Shown here one piece after another: positions 54,171-64,000 of a stretch of DNA of 64,000 bases. The notes beneath the pieces were generated by a model. That model worked only from the letters and a program-made list of their open reading frames with translations. It had not been told where the DNA came from and did not search any database. Source of the stretch: an uncultured beta proteobacterium (GTDB taxonomy: Bacteria > Pseudomonadota > Gammaproteobacteria > Burkholderiales > Burkholderiaceae_E); NCBI GenBank assembly GCA_903934295.1, contig CAIZNI010000066.1, positions 1 through 64,000 of the forward strand, read 5' to 3'. The position numbers were made by a program, and so were the translations under genes. Positions within the stretch are counted from its first letter, which is position 1. Each line of letters begins with the position of its first letter.

Positions 54171-54761
54171 TTGGGATCCTGGCAGTCTGCCGTCGAAACG
54201 ACGGTCTCGGGTATGGGTTACGAGCTGGTGGATGCCGAAATGGCGGCCGGTGGCGTGCTGCGTGTCTACATCGATCGGGTCGAGGGCATCCGCATGGAGG
54301 ATTGCGAGCTGGTGAGCCGGCAGCTTTCCCACGCGTTGGCGGTGGATGATTTCGACTATCGGCGTCTCGAGGTGTCGTCTCCGGGGCTGGACCGGCCCTT
54401 GAAGAAGCCGGCTGACTTTGTCCGCTTCGCGGGCACCGAGATCTCGGTGAAGCTCAAGCGGCCGCTCGAGGGTCGGCGGGTCTTCGAAGGGGTGCTCAGT
54501 GTCGAGGACGACGGGCGCTTCGGGCTCGTCCTGATCGAGCCTGCGCAAGCGGGCGGGAAGGCGCATGGTGCGCCGGCCAAGCCGGGCGCGGCGCGACGGG
54601 TGGCCCCGGCGTCGGTGCGGGGCAAGGCGGCGGGCGAAAAGGCCCGGGCGGATGAAAAGGCCCGAAAGGGAACGGAAAATGATGCGCCGGTGGCCAGAAA
54701 ACTGGTCTTCGCGCTCGATGAGATCGATCGGGCGCGTCTGGTGCCCAAGGTTGAGTTTTAG
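54171..54761 (+). CDS. rimP: Ribosome maturation factor RimP
   Basis: 196 aa factor for 30S assembly. The N-terminal domain ([20 protein letters not shown]) is followed by [17 protein letters not shown] and [20 protein letters not shown]. The C-terminal SH3-like domain ends [18 protein letters not shown]. No ATG fits. TTG 54171 puts 14 residues between the start Met and the conserved GYEL, as in homologues, but the ribosome site is weak (GGAAAAC). Alternatives are TTG 54156 and GTG 54138. An insertion of about 45 Lys/Ala/Arg-rich residues sits in the C-terminal domain. First gene of the rimP-nusA-infB operon. Confidence 0.92.
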   Translation: MGSWQSAVETTVSGMGYELVDAEMAAGGVLRVYIDRVEGIRMEDCELVSRQLSHALAVDDFDYRRLEVSSPGLDRPLKKPADFVRFAGTEISVKLKRPLEGRRVFEGVLSVEDDGRFGLVLIEPAQAGGKAHGAPAKPGAARRVAPASVRGKAAGEKARADEKARKGTENDAPVARKLVFALDEIDRARLVPKVEF

Positions 54762-54772
54762 GAGGCCTGGCG

Positions 54773-56257
54773 ATGAGCCGTGAAGTCCTGTTGCTGGTCG
54801 ATGCGCTGGCGCGCGAAAAAAATGTTGCCCGCGAGGTGGTTTTCCAGGCGCTCGAGAGCGCCCTTGCGTCCGCAACCAAGAAGCGCTTCAAGGAAGAGGC
54901 CGACGCCCGCGTCGCCATCGACCGCATGAGCGGTGACTATGAGGCGTTTCGGCGCTGGCAGGTCGTTCCGGACGGCGAACTCGAGGACCATGATCTCCAG
55001 ATCATCGTCTCGGAAGCCCGCAAGCAGTTCCCTGATGTCCAGGTCGGCGAGTTCATCGAGGAAGAGCTCGAGGCGATCGACCTCGGGCGGATCGGTGCGC
55101 AGGCCGCCAAGCAGGTGATCCTGCAAAAGATCCGGGACGCCGAGCGCGAGCAGATCATCGCCGACTTCCTCGATCGCGAAGAGCCCATCATGTCGGGCAC
55201 CGTGAAGCGGATCGACCGTGAGGGCGCCGTCATCGAATCGGGCAAGCTCGAGGCGCGGCTGCCGCGCGACCAGATGATCCCCAAGGAAAACCTTCGCGTG
55301 AGCGATCGGATCCGGGCGGTCGTCCTGAAGGTCAATCGCGAGGGCCGCGGCCCGCAGCTGATCCTGTCGCGTACCTCGCCCGACTTCATTCGTCACCTGT
55401 TTGCGCTCGAGGTTCCCGAGGTCGAGCAGGGGCTGCTCGAGATCAAGGCGGCTGCACGTGACCCTGGCGTTCGCGCCAAGATTGCCGTCTTCACCCAGGA
55501 CCGCCGCATCGATCCGATCGGCACCTGCGTGGGCGTGCGCGGTTCGCGCGTCCAGGCCGTCACCGGCGAACTCGCCGGCGAGCGGGTCGACATCGTGCTG
55601 TGGTCCGAGGATCCCGCGCAGTTCGTGATCGGCGCGCTGGCGCCGGCCAACGTCTCCTCGATCGTGGTCGACGAGGACAAGCACAGCATGGATGTGGTGG
55701 TCGACGAGGACAACCTCGCGCTGGCGATCGGCACCGGGGGGCGCAACGTGCGTCTGGCCTCCGAGCTGACCGGCTGGCAGATCAACATCATGAGTGCCGA
55801 CGAGTCGCAGCTGAAATCCGCTTCCGAGCGCTCCGGTGCGCGTGAACTGTTCATGCACAAGCTCGATGTCGACCAGGAAGTGGCCGATATCCTGATCGAC
55901 GAAGGCTTCACCAGCGTCGAGGAAGTGGCCTACGTCCCCATCAATGAAATGCTCGAGATCGAGGCTTTCGATGAGGACACGGTCAATGAGTTGCGCACCC
56001 GTGCGCGCAACATCCTGCTGACCGAAGCGATCGCCACGGAAGAGAAAATCGAACACACCGCCGAGGACCTGCTGTCCCTCGAAGGCATGGATCATGAGCT
56101 GGCGGCGAAACTCGCCGACAGCGGTGTGCACACCCGCGACGAGCTGGCCGAGCTCGCCGTCGATGAACTGGTCGATGCCACCGGCATCGATGAGCAGCGA
56201 GCCAGGGATCTGATCCTGAAGGCGCGCGCTCACTGGTTCGAAAACGAGTCGGCTTGA
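54773..56257 (+). CDS. nusA: Transcription termination/antitermination factor NusA
   Basis: 494 aa RNA polymerase-associated factor. N-terminal domain (residues 1-125), S1 domain (about 135-200, with [17 protein letters not shown]), two KH domains (about 230-350, with [20 protein letters not shown] and the second with [19 protein letters not shown]), then two C-terminal acidic repeats (about 365-490) typical of proteobacterial NusA. TAGGAGG lies upstream of ATG 54773. 11 bp after rimP. Confidence 0.97.
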   Translation: MSREVLLLVDALAREKNVAREVVFQALESALASATKKRFKEEADARVAIDRMSGDYEAFRRWQVVPDGELEDHDLQIIVSEARKQFPDVQVGEFIEEELEAIDLGRIGAQAAKQVILQKIRDAEREQIIADFLDREEPIMSGTVKRIDREGAVIESGKLEARLPRDQMIPKENLRVSDRIRAVVLKVNREGRGPQLILSRTSPDFIRHLFALEVPEVEQGLLEIKAAARDPGVRAKIAVFTQDRRIDPIGTCVGVRGSRVQAVTGELAGERVDIVLWSEDPAQFVIGALAPANVSSIVVDEDKHSMDVVVDEDNLALAIGTGGRNVRLASELTGWQINIMSADESQLKSASERSGARELFMHKLDVDQEVADILIDEGFTSVEEVAYVPINEMLEIEAFDEDTVNELRTRARNILLTEAIATEEKIEHTAEDLLSLEGMDHELAAKLADSGVHTRDELAELAVDELVDATGIDEQRARDLILKARAHWFENESA

Positions 56258-56279
56258 CTGAGCGGGAGCGACCCAAAGG

Positions 56280-59243
56280 ATGACGATGGTGATGACCAAC
56301 GTAGCGAAGTTTGCTGCCGAGCTGAAGATGCCCGCTGATGTGCTGCTCGAGCAGCTCAAGGCGGCCGGCGTGACCAAGTCTTCGCCTGATGACGCCTTGT
56401 CCGAGGCGGACAAGGAGCGGTTGCTGACGGCGCTGCGTCGTTCCCACGGCGCTGATGATCCGCTCAAGAAAAAGAAGATCACGCTCACCCGCAAGCAGAC
56501 CTCCGAGATCAAGCAGGCGGACGGCACGGGCAAGGCGCGAACCATCCAGGTCGAGGTGCGCAAGAAGCGCGTCTTCATGCAGCGCGACGGTGTCGAGGTT
56601 CTCGTCGAACCGGCGGGTGCAGAAGCCGGCGAGCCGACCGAACTGCTCGAAGGCGTGGCGGAGCGTCAGGCCGAGGAGCAGCCGGTCGATCGCGAGGAAG
56701 AAGCGCGTCTGCAGTTGCTGATGGAGCAGCAGGCCGCCGAATTGCGGGCCAAGGAAGAAGCGCTCGCTCTTGAACGCCAGCGCGAACTCGAAGCCGCGCA
56801 GGAAGCGGCACGTCGCGAGGCCGATGCCCAGCGCGAGCGCGAACACATGGCCGAACTGGCCGCCGCGGAACTCGCCAAGGCGCGCGCCCAGCCCAGCGGG
56901 CCGGCCGAGCCGGTGACCGCCGCCGCCCAGGAAAAAGCCGATGCCGAGCAGCTGGTGTCCGACGCGCAGTCGCGTGCGGCTGCCGAAGCGGCTGCGGTGG
57001 CAGCCGCTGCCGCCCTGAAGGCGCAGACCGAAGCCGCCGTGCGAGCCGATGCGCGCCGCAAGGCCGAGGCCGAGGTCGCCGAAATCAACCGTCTGATGAG
57101 CGCGCAGCGCCGCCCTCAACCCAAGGTTGCCGAAGCGCCCGTCCCCCCGCCCGTGGTTGCCAAGCCGGCGGTTGCGCCGGGCAAACCCGTACCGGGTGGA
57201 CCGGCCGGCGCCAAGGGTGCCACCACCGGCACGCTGCACCGTCCCGCCACCGGCAAGCCCGAGGCCAAGCCTGGTGCGCCCGCGCCGGCACCCGACAGCA
57301 AGGAAAAGAAACACGTCAAGTCCGAGAAGCTGTCGTCGTCCTGGCATGAGGAAGGCGCCAAGCGGCGCGCCCTCAAGACCCGTGGCGACACCGGCGGCGC
57401 CAGCGGCTGGCGCGGCGGACCGCGCGGCGGTTCGCGTCATCGCGGCGATCAGCGCGATGCGATGCAGGGAGCCGGTGCCGCCGAGGCGGTGGTGCGCGAA
57501 GTCCACGTCGCCGAAACCATCACCGTGGCCGACCTCGCCCACAAGATGTCGGTGAAGGCGGCCGAGGTCATCAAGCGCCTGATGCAACTGGGTCAGATGG
57601 TGACCATCAACCAGGTGCTTGATCAGGAAACCGCGATGATCCTGGTCGAGGAAATGGGTCACAAGGCGATTGCCGCCAAGCTCGACGATCCCGAGACCTT
57701 CCTCGAGGAGACCCCGACCTCCGACGCCGAGCTGATCTCGCGTCCGCCGGTGGTCACCGTCATGGGCCACGTCGACCACGGCAAGACCTCGCTGCTCGAC
57801 TACATTCGCCGCGCCAAGGTGGCAGCGGGCGAAGCGGGCGGCATCACCCAGCACATCGGCGCGTACCACGTCGAGACCCCGCGCGGGGTCATCACCTTCC
57901 TGGACACGCCGGGTCACGAAGCGTTCACCGCGATGCGGGCACGCGGCGCGAAGGCCACCGACATCGTCATCCTGGTGGTGGCGGCCGACGACGGCGTGAT
58001 GCCCCAGACCATTGAGGCGATCCACCATGCCAAGGCGGCGGGTGTGCCGATCGTGGTCGCGGTCAACAAGATCGACAAGCCGGATGCCAATCCCGAGCGC
58101 GTGCGCCAGGAACTGGTTGCCCAGCAGGTCGTTCCCGAGGAGTACGGCGGCGAGTCGCCGTTTGTCGAAGTGTCGGCCCGTACCGGTGCCGGCATCGACA
58201 CGCTGCTCGAGAACGTGCTGCTGCAGGCCGAGGTCCTTGAACTCAAGGCGCCGCGTGAAGGCGCCGCCAAGGGTCTGGTGATCGAAGCGCGCCTGGACAA
58301 GGGCCGCGGCCCGGTGGCCACCGTGCTCGTGCAGTCCGGCACCCTCAGGCGCGGCGACGTGCTGCTGGCCGGCAGTGTGTTCGGCCGGGTGCGCGCCATG
58401 CTCGACGAGGCCGGCAAACCGATCACCGAGGCGGGTCCGTCGATCCCGGTCGAGATCCAGGGTCTGCAGGAAGTGCCGCAAGCCGGCGAATCGGTCATGG
58501 TGCTCGGCGATGAGCGCAAGGCCCGCGAGATCGCCTTGTTCCGTCAGGGCAAGTTCCGCGACGTGAAGCTGGCTCGCCAGCAGGCCGCCAAGCTCGAGAA
58601 CGTGTTCGAGCAGATGACCGAAGGCGCGACCAAGGCCCTGTCACTGATCATCAAGTCCGATGTCCAGGGCTCACAGGAGGCTCTGATGCACGCGATGGCC
58701 AAGCTGTCCACCGACGAGGTCAAGGTCCAGGTGGTTCACTCGGCGGTGGGCGGCATCACCGAAAGCGACATCAATCTGGCCACCGCGTCCAAGGCCGTCG
58801 TCATCGGCTTCAATGTCCGCGCCGATCAGCAGGCCAAGCGCCTGGCCGAGTCCAACGGCATCGACATCCGCTACTACAACATCATTTACGAAGCCGTCGA
58901 TGATGTGAAAGCCGCGATGTCCGGGATGCTCACGCCGGAGCAGAAGGAAGAGATCATCGGTCTCATCGAGATCCGTCAGATCTTCCGGATCTCCAAGCTC
59001 GGCACGATCGCCGGTTGCATGGTGCAGGAAGGCATCGTGCGCCGCAGTTCGCGGGTTCGGTTGCTGCGCGAGCAGACCGTCATCTGGACCGGCGAGCTCG
59101 AGTCGCTCAAGCGCTTCAAGGACGATGTCCGCGAGGTCAAGGAAGGCTTCGAGTGCGGCCTGTCGCTGCGCGGCTACGACGACATCCGGGACGGCGATCA
59201 ACTTGAAGTGTTCGAGGTCAAGGAGATCGCGCGAACCCTATGA
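56280..59243 (+). CDS. infB: Translation initiation factor IF-2
   Basis: 987 aa GTPase placing fMet-tRNA on the ribosome. IF2 N-terminal domains ([20 protein letters not shown]), then a Glu/Ala-rich helical region (about residues 120-275) and a Pro/Ala linker, then the G domain (about 490-660, GHVDHGKTS, then DTPGHEAF and NKIDKPDAN), then domains II, III and IV ending EVKEIARTL. Three ATG codons at 56280, 56286 and 56292 are in frame; homologues favour 56292 (MTNVAKF). The 56280 coordinate is the outer limit. Confidence 0.97.
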   Translation: MTMVMTNVAKFAAELKMPADVLLEQLKAAGVTKSSPDDALSEADKERLLTALRRSHGADDPLKKKKITLTRKQTSEIKQADGTGKARTIQVEVRKKRVFMQRDGVEVLVEPAGAEAGEPTELLEGVAERQAEEQPVDREEEARLQLLMEQQAAELRAKEEALALERQRELEAAQEAARREADAQREREHMAELAAAELAKARAQPSGPAEPVTAAAQEKADAEQLVSDAQSRAAAEAAAVAAAAALKAQTEAAVRADARRKAEAEVAEINRLMSAQRRPQPKVAEAPVPPPVVAKPAVAPGKPVPGGPAGAKGATTGTLHRPATGKPEAKPGAPAPAPDSKEKKHVKSEKLSSSWHEEGAKRRALKTRGDTGGASGWRGGPRGGSRHRGDQRDAMQGAGAAEAVVREVHVAETITVADLAHKMSVKAAEVIKRLMQLGQMVTINQVLDQETAMILVEEMGHKAIAAKLDDPETFLEETPTSDAELISRPPVVTVMGHVDHGKTSLLDYIRRAKVAAGEAGGITQHIGAYHVETPRGVITFLDTPGHEAFTAMRARGAKATDIVILVVAADDGVMPQTIEAIHHAKAAGVPIVVAVNKIDKPDANPERVRQELVAQQVVPEEYGGESPFVEVSARTGAGIDTLLENVLLQAEVLELKAPREGAAKGLVIEARLDKGRGPVATVLVQSGTLRRGDVLLAGSVFGRVRAMLDEAGKPITEAGPSIPVEIQGLQEVPQAGESVMVLGDERKAREIALFRQGKFRDVKLARQQAAKLENVFEQMTEGATKALSLIIKSDVQGSQEALMHAMAKLSTDEVKVQVVHSAVGGITESDINLATASKAVVIGFNVRADQQAKRLAESNGIDIRYYNIIYEAVDDVKAAMSGMLTPEQKEEIIGLIEIRQIFRISKLGTIAGCMVQEGIVRRSSRVRLLREQTVIWTGELESLKRFKDDVREVKEGFECGLSLRGYDDIRDGDQLEVFEVKEIARTL

Positions 59244-59617
59244 CCAGGCACAAACCGGGCGGCAGCGGCCGCGGGGCCCGAGTGGCCGAGCAGATCCACC
59301 ATGATCTCGCCGAGATGATTCGCGGCGAGCTCAAGGACCCCCGGGTCGGCCTGGTGACGGTCACCGGTGTCGATCTCACCGCGGACTACGCTTATGCCAC
59401 CGTCTGGTTCAGCGTTTTTCCGGGTGACGAGCAGACCGTGGCCAACACCCTCGAGGGACTGCAGCGGGCGGCGGGCTTCCTGCGCTCGCAGCTGTTTCGG
59501 CGGGTGCGCATCCACACGACGCCGCAGCTGCGCTTCGCCCACGACCCGTCGGTCGAGCGCGGCGCCTCGATGTCGGCCCTGATCGATCAGGCCAACGCCG
59601 TCCAGGGCAAGGACTGA
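59240..59617 (+). CDS. rbfA: Ribosome-binding factor A (RbfA)
   Basis: 125 aa KH-like 16S maturation factor. [20 protein letters not shown], then [20 protein letters not shown], and [20 protein letters not shown] are diagnostic. ATG 59240 overlaps the infB stop (ATGA). Co-transcribed with infB and probably truB. Confidence 0.97.
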   Translation: MTRHKPGGSGRGARVAEQIHHDLAEMIRGELKDPRVGLVTVTGVDLTADYAYATVWFSVFPGDEQTVANTLEGLQRAAGFLRSQLFRRVRIHTTPQLRFAHDPSVERGASMSALIDQANAVQGKD

Positions 59618-59751
59618 CGCTGGCGGGATCGGCGGCGGTTCCGGCGCATCCCGGTTCTCGCGCTTCACGTCGCCGTCATCGAAGCGGCGTACACGACACC
59701 TATCAAGCGGATCCGACGGATCGGCGAACGGGCGGCGCACACCGCTTCAGC

Positions 59752-60693
59752 ATGAACAGGCAGGCATTGCAGGATATTCACGGCGTCGTGCTTCTGGACA
59801 AACCTCCGGGATGGGGTTCGACCGATGCGCTCAGCCGCGTCAAGCGATTGCTGGGCGCGCGCAAGGCGGGGCATGGCGGCACGCTGGACCCGATGGCCAC
59901 CGGGCTGCTGCCGCTCGCGTTCGGGCAGGCGACGCGCTTTTCCCATGAGAGCCTGGAGGCCCAGAAGACCTATTCGGCGCGTGTCCTGTTCGGCATCACC
60001 ACCGACAGCGGCGATGCCGACGGCAAGCCGCTGGCGCACCACCCGGTGGCCTTCGATGAACCGGCGCTGCGGGTCGCCCTGCAGGCCTTCGTGGGCGAGA
60101 TCGACCAGGTGCCGCCGATGTTCTCGGCCCTCAAGCGAGACGGCAAGCCGCTCTATGAGTATGCGCGGGCCGGCGAGACCGTCGAGCGTGCGCCGCGGCG
60201 GGTCACGATCGAGTCGCTCGAGCTGATTTCGCTGTCGGTACCCGAGGGCGCCCGGGCGGGCGAGCCCGGCTCGCTGCAGGCCTGGATCCGCGTGTGCTGC
60301 AGCAAGGGCACCTACATCCGCACGCTGGCCGAGGATGTCGGCGCGCGCCTGGGTTGCGGTGCGCACCTGACCGCGCTGCGCCGCGAGCGGATCGGCTCGC
60401 TGTCGATCGACGATTCCCTCACGCTCGAGCAGATCGAGGCGATGGCGCCCGAGGCGCGGCTGCAGTGCCTGCGCCCGGCCGATTCGCTGATCGCCGCGCT
60501 GCCGCCGATGGTGCTCGACGAACCCCACGCCCGGCGTTTTCTCCATGGCCAGCGCCTGCGTCTGGCCGCTCCGCAGGAACCGCCCCCCAAGGTGGCGCGG
60601 GTGCGGGTCTATGCGGGCGCGCAACTCATCGGCACCGGCACGCTCGATGATGGGCTTCTGGCCCCGATCCGTCTGGTGTCCCAGGACCCCTGA
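59752..60693 (+). CDS. truB: tRNA pseudouridine-55 synthase TruB
   Basis: 313 aa. Modifies U55 in the T-loop of all elongator tRNAs. Motif GVVLLDKPPGWGSTDALSRV, then GHGGTLDPMATGLLPLAFG with the catalytic Asp of GTLDP. TruB-specific C-terminal half with VCCSKGTYIRTLAEDVGARL and a PUA-like end. The 134-bp gap after rbfA holds nothing recognisable. Confidence 0.97.
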   Translation: MNRQALQDIHGVVLLDKPPGWGSTDALSRVKRLLGARKAGHGGTLDPMATGLLPLAFGQATRFSHESLEAQKTYSARVLFGITTDSGDADGKPLAHHPVAFDEPALRVALQAFVGEIDQVPPMFSALKRDGKPLYEYARAGETVERAPRRVTIESLELISLSVPEGARAGEPGSLQAWIRVCCSKGTYIRTLAEDVGARLGCGAHLTALRRERIGSLSIDDSLTLEQIEAMAPEARLQCLRPADSLIAALPPMVLDEPHARRFLHGQRLRLAAPQEPPPKVARVRVYAGAQLIGTGTLDDGLLAPIRLVSQDP

Positions 60694-60754
60694 GTCCCCG
60701 CTTCCCATTGAACCGAATGCCTCTCTACCGTCCTCCTCTTCGAATCGAGTCTTC

Positions 60755-62632
60755 ATGAATACCCCGATCCGCAACATCGCGATCATCGCGCACGTCGATC
60801 ACGGCAAGACCACCCTGGTCGACCAGCTGCTGCGGCAGTCGGGCACCTTCCGCGCCCATCAGCAGATGACCGAGCGCGTGATGGACAGCAACGATCTCGA
60901 GCGCGAGCGCGGCATCACCATCCTGGCCAAGAACTGCGCGGTCGAGTACGAAGGCACGCGGATCAACATCGTCGACACACCGGGGCACGCCGACGTCGGC
61001 GGCGAGGTCGAGCGCGCGCTCTCGATGGTCGACGGCGTGCTGCTGCTCGTCGATGCCGTCGAGGGTCCGATGCCCCAGACCCGTTTCGTCACCCGCAAGG
61101 CGCTGGCGCTCGGTCTGCACCCGATTGTGGTGATCAACAAGATCGACCGCCCGGGCGCGCGTCCCGACTGGGTCGTCAGCCAGACCTTCGACCTGTTCGA
61201 CAAGCTCGGCGCGACCGAGGAGCAGCTCGACTTCCCGGTGGTTTACGCCTCGGCGGTCAACGGTTTCGCGCTGTCGCGCATCGAGGACCTGCCCGCCGAA
61301 GGTGTGGTTGGCGCCGCCGCCGCCGCTGCCGCCGGCCTGACCATGTCGCCCCTGTTCGACTCGATCCTCGCCCATGTCCCGGCGCGTGCCGACGACATCG
61401 ACGGCCCGCTGCAGTTCCAGATCTCCGCGCTCGATTACTCCAGCTATGTCGGCAAGATCGGTATCGGGCGCGTGGCCCGCGGCCGGGTCCGCACCGGCCA
61501 GTCGGTGCTGGTCATGTACGGCGATCCGGCAGTGACCGGGCGCGCCCCGGTCACCGGCAAGATCAATCAGGTGCTGCGCTTCAAGGGCCTGGAGCGGGTG
61601 ATCGTCGACGAGGCGCATGCCGGTGACATCGTTGCGATCAACGGCATCGACGAACTGGACATCGGCTGCACCGTCTGCGAAGCGCAGCAGCCCAATCCGC
61701 TGCCGATGCTCTCTGTCGACGAGCCGACGATGACCATGGAGTTCCTGGTCAATGCGTCGCCGATGGCCGGCCGCGAGGGCAAGTATGTGACCAGCCGCCA
61801 GATCCGCGAACGGCTCGAGCGCGAGCTGAAGAGCAACGTTGCGCTGCGGGTCGATTTTCCCTCCGACTCGGACACCTTCATCGTGTCGGGCCGCGGCGAA
61901 CTGCACCTGACCATCCTGCTCGAGAACATGCGCCGCGAAGGCTACGAGCTGGCCGTCTCGCGTCCCAAGCCGCGCCTTCGCACCGTCGATGGCGAGCGCC
62001 AGGAGCCGTATGAGTCGCTGACCATGGACCTGGAAGACGGGCACCAGGGCTCGGTGATGGAAGTGCTGGGTCGTCGTCGCGGCGAACTGCAGAACATGGA
62101 GTCCGACGGCAAGGGCCGCACCCGCCTGGAATACCGGGTGCCGGCGCGCGGCCTGATCGGCTTTCACAACGAGTTCCTGAACCTGACCCGCGGCACCGGC
62201 ATCATGAGCCATGTGTTCGACGCCTACGACGTCTGGGCCGGCGACATCGAGGATCGGCGCAACGGCGTGCTGATCTCGCAGGACGACGGCGGTGCGGTGG
62301 CCTACGCGCTGTGGAAGCTGCAGGAGCGCGGCCGGATGTTCGTGAAGCCCGGCGACCCTCTCTATGAGGGAATGATCATCGGCATCCACTCGCGCGACAA
62401 CGATCTGGTGGTCAATCCGGTCAAGGAAAAGAAGCTGACCAATGTGCGCTCCTCGGGCAAGGACGAGCACATCGTCCTGACCCCGCCGATCGAGCTCACG
62501 CTCGAGAAGGCGGTGGAGTTCATCGCCGACGATGAACTGGTGGAGCTCACCCCGAAGAGCATCCGGCTGCGCAAGCGTTTCCTGAAAGATCACGATCGCA
62601 AGCGGGCGCAGCGCGAGACCGAGAACGCCTGA
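60755..62632 (+). CDS. typA: Ribosome-associated GTPase TypA/BipA
   Basis: 625 aa translational GTPase of the elongation factor family, working in 50S assembly at low temperature. N-terminal [15 protein letters not shown], switch region [43 protein letters not shown]. Further domains and the BipA-specific C-terminal domain ending [17 protein letters not shown] 60755 ([17 protein letters not shown]) fits the family; an extended upstream frame through the truB end does not. Confidence 0.97.
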   Translation: MNTPIRNIAIIAHVDHGKTTLVDQLLRQSGTFRAHQQMTERVMDSNDLERERGITILAKNCAVEYEGTRINIVDTPGHADVGGEVERALSMVDGVLLLVDAVEGPMPQTRFVTRKALALGLHPIVVINKIDRPGARPDWVVSQTFDLFDKLGATEEQLDFPVVYASAVNGFALSRIEDLPAEGVVGAAAAAAAGLTMSPLFDSILAHVPARADDIDGPLQFQISALDYSSYVGKIGIGRVARGRVRTGQSVLVMYGDPAVTGRAPVTGKINQVLRFKGLERVIVDEAHAGDIVAINGIDELDIGCTVCEAQQPNPLPMLSVDEPTMTMEFLVNASPMAGREGKYVTSRQIRERLERELKSNVALRVDFPSDSDTFIVSGRGELHLTILLENMRREGYELAVSRPKPRLRTVDGERQEPYESLTMDLEDGHQGSVMEVLGRRRGELQNMESDGKGRTRLEYRVPARGLIGFHNEFLNLTRGTGIMSHVFDAYDVWAGDIEDRRNGVLISQDDGGAVAYALWKLQERGRMFVKPGDPLYEGMIIGIHSRDNDLVVNPVKEKKLTNVRSSGKDEHIVLTPPIELTLEKAVEFIADDELVELTPKSIRLRKRFLKDHDRKRAQRETENA

Positions 62633-62797
62633 GTCCCGGATACAACAACGGCTTGCATGACCCACGACATTTTGTTGTGAGCCTATTGGCGTTCGAGCCA
62701 AGAAGCGTCATTCTTGCAATCGTGTGACGAGGGGCGCCCCAGGGCGCTTCTCTTTGTCGAATTTCGATCGTCTCAACCCACTGACGGAGGCAATCTG

Positions 62798-63307
62798 ATG
62801 GCAACAGCCAAGGGCGGCGCGAAAAAAGCAGCCGAGAAACCTGCGAAGGCGCCGGCGAAAAAACCGGCGGCAGCGAAAGCGCCGGCGAAGGCACCGGCCA
62901 AGAAGGCCGCTGCGCCGGCAAAGGCACCGGCCAAGAAGGCCGCTGCGCCGGCAAAGGCACCGGCCAAGAAGGCCGCTGCTCCCGCGAAGGCACCGGCCAA
63001 GAAGGCCGCGACGCCGGCCGCCAAGGCGCCCGCCAAGAAAGCCGCCGCCAAACCGGCGCGCAAGCCGAATGCGGCCTTCATGAAGCCGCTCACCCCCAGC
63101 GCCGCGCTGGCCTCGATCGTGGGCGACAAGCCGCTCCCGCGCACCGAGGTGGTCAAGCGGATGTGGGACTACATCAAGAAGGGTGGTCTGCAGGACGCCG
63201 TCAACAAGCGCATGATCAATGCCGACGCCAAGCTGAAGGAAGTCTTCGGCAAGGCCCAGGTCAGCATGTTCGAGATGACCGGTCTGGTGGGCAAGCACCT
63301 GAAGTGA
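62798..63307 (+). CDS. SWIB domain protein with histone-H1-like repeat tail
   Basis: 169 aa. The N-terminal half (residues about 1-90) is a Lys/Ala/Pro tail with repeats of KAPAKKAAAPA, like bacterial H1 homologues. The C-terminal half (about 95-169) is a SWIB/MDM2 fold: FMKPLTPSAALASIVGDKPL, then EVVKRMWDYIKKGGLQDAVN. Likely a chromatin-like DNA-binding protein; SWIB proteins of this kind occur in Burkholderiales and Chlamydiae. ATG 62798 has GGAGG upstream. The 165 bp before it holds only short inverted repeats. Confidence 0.92.
   Translation: MATAKGGAKKAAEKPAKAPAKKPAAAKAPAKAPAKKAAAPAKAPAKKAAAPAKAPAKKAAAPAKAPAKKAATPAAKAPAKKAAAKPARKPNAAFMKPLTPSAALASIVGDKPLPRTEVVKRMWDYIKKGGLQDAVNKRMINADAKLKEVFGKAQVSMFEMTGLVGKHLK
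62888..63019. repeat. 33-bp coding tandem repeat, four copies
   Basis: Units at 62888, 62921, 62954 and 62987; the first two are identical and the others differ only in their last third. Each encodes KAPAKKAAAPA-type 11-mers in the SWIB/H1-like protein. Copy number is likely to vary between strains. Confidence 0.93.
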
Positions 63308-63330
63308 TCCGGGCCTTCCCGGAAAGCTGA

Positions 63331-63358
63331 AAAGGCGGCCTTCGGGCCGTTTTTTTTT
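63331..63358 (+). terminator. Terminator after SWIB protein gene
   Basis: CGGCC-TTCG-GGCCG tetraloop hairpin followed by nine T and preceded by AAAA. It could also act for the convergent LysR gene. Confidence 0.92.
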
Positions 63359-63363
63359 ACCCG

Positions 63364-64000
63364 TCAGGGGCGCGGCGCCCAATAGTCGGGGCTGCCATAA
63401 GCGAGCTTCAGGCAATCGATGAACATGCGCACGCGCAGCGCGAGGTGCCGGCGCTGGGTGAACACCGCATAGATCGCGTTGTCGGGGGCGGCGTAGTCGT
63501 CGAGCACGCTGACCAGCCGCCCGGCGGTCAGGTCCTCGGCGACCTCCCACATCGAACGCCAGGCCAGGCCCTGGCCGCTCAGCGCCCAGTCATGCAGCAC
63601 CGCCCCGTCGTTGCATTCGATGCTGCCCGGCACGCGCAGGGCCTCCAGCTTGCCGTTCAGGGTGAACAGCCAGCCCCGCGCCTGGTTGCCATAGCGCCCG
63701 AAGGTCAGGCACTGATGGCGGGCGAGATCGGCCGGTTCGCGGGGCGTGCCGCGACGCGCCAGGTAGTCCGGGCTCGCCACCACCACGCGGCGGTTGTCGG
63801 CCAGCTTCACCCCGACCAGACTCGAGTCGTCGAGGTGACCGATGCGGATCGCCAGGTCGATGCCTTCGTTGACGATGTCGGCCAGCCGATCGGCCAGTTC
63901 CAGCGACAGCGTGACTTCCGGGTTGGCCTGCAGGAATGCCGGGACGAGCGGCGCGACATGGCGCCGTCCGAATCCGGCCGGCGCCGTCACCCGCACATGG
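63364..64000 (-). CDS. LysR-family regulator, C-terminal part (5' end outside window)
   Basis: At least 211 residues of the LysR substrate-binding domain, with VTAPAGFGRRHVAPLVPAFL, then DLAIRIGHLDDSSLVGVKLA and RVVVASPDYLARRGTP. The N-terminal helix-turn-helix lies beyond base 64000, and the frame stays open to the edge. This form (RIG...LXDSSL) is common among single-gene aromatic or quinone-responsive LysR regulators. The effector and targets cannot be seen. Confidence 0.93.
   Translation of the reverse strand, partial: HVRVTAPAGFGRRHVAPLVPAFLQANPEVTLSLELADRLADIVNEGIDLAIRIGHLDDSSLVGVKLADNRRVVVASPDYLARRGTPREPADLARHQCLTFGRYGNQARGWLFTLNGKLEALRVPGSIECNDGAVLHDWALSGQGLAWRSMWEVAEDLTAGRLVSVLDDYAAPDNAIYAVFTQRRHLALRVRMFIDCLKLAYGSPDYWAPRP

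Noticed and set aside
55983-58481. 832-codon minus-strand frame opposite infB and the nusA end
   Set aside because: Antisense shadow of IF2 domains, biased composition (Gly/Leu/Arg/His), no recognisable fold or ribosome site.
60725-62701. 658-codon minus-strand frame opposite typA
   Set aside because: Shadow of a highly conserved GTPase gene.

Overview
The window is GC-rich (roughly two thirds G+C), densely packed bacterial DNA. Its gene content points to Burkholderiales (Betaproteobacteria): an aat-bpt-pyrD block, an scpB-rluB-rimP-nusA-infB-rbfA-truB-typA block, a phasin, a fused indolepyruvate ferredoxin oxidoreductase of about 1200 residues, a SWIB protein with a histone-H1-like tail, and a flg cluster joined to flhF-flhG-fliA. 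I cannot name the genus from sequence alone.

Layout. 1-16.8 kb is a flagellar block. It holds flhF (5' end off the window), flhG, fliA and a soluble chemoreceptor-like signalling protein reading right; flgN, flgM and flgA reading left; then flgBCDEFGHIJKL and an HDOD-domain protein reading right. A near-consensus FliA promoter precedes flgM and a weaker one precedes flgB. 16.8-26.7 kb holds rpiA, yggX, a CHASE-type diguanylate cyclase overlapping a lone type IV pilin-like gene, the divergent pair argA/hrpA (starts 20 bp apart over a symmetric -10 element) and an auxin-efflux-type transporter. 26.7-35 kb holds a beta-propeller lipoprotein-like or secreted protein, then a chain of four genes with overlapping stop/start codons (NodB-like deacetylase, fatty acid hydroxylase, EI24 membrane protein, CinA-like MoCF domain), then the fused indolepyruvate oxidoreductase. 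35-39 kb holds a phasin with a clear promoter and candidate operator, a histone-deacetylase-family hydrolase and a PBP7-type endopeptidase. 38.3-45 kb is the most accessory-looking part: an IclR regulator; a coupled leftward operon of radical SAM protein, ornithine cyclodeaminase-family reductase and FAD-dependent amino acid oxidase; and, divergently, a cobalt-type nitrile hydratase (alpha, beta, accessory protein). 45-50 kb holds an enoyl-CoA hydratase/isomerase, an acyl-CoA dehydrogenase, pyrD, bpt, aat and a Nudix hydrolase. 50.3-64 kb is core translation: initiator tRNA-Met, scpB, a very long rluB, an attenuator-like leader, rimP, nusA, infB, rbfA, truB, typA, a SWIB/H1-like protein and the 3' part of a LysR regulator.

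How genes work together. The flagellar genes give a conventional hierarchy: FliA with its anti-sigma FlgM, the FlgN chaperone, P-ring, rod and hook parts, and hook-filament junction proteins. Aat and Bpt are the two bacterial N-degron transferases. RimP, IF2, RbfA, TruB, RluB and BipA/TypA all act on ribosome assembly or translation.

The least explained signals are non-coding. An exact 12-bp motif is repeated three times at 22-bp spacing just after an attenuator-like terminator before rimP. A symmetric -10 element appears to serve argA and hrpA. Short tandem repeats (4 to 22 bp units) sit at many gene junctions. No CRISPR array, prophage, transposase or known defence system was recognised.
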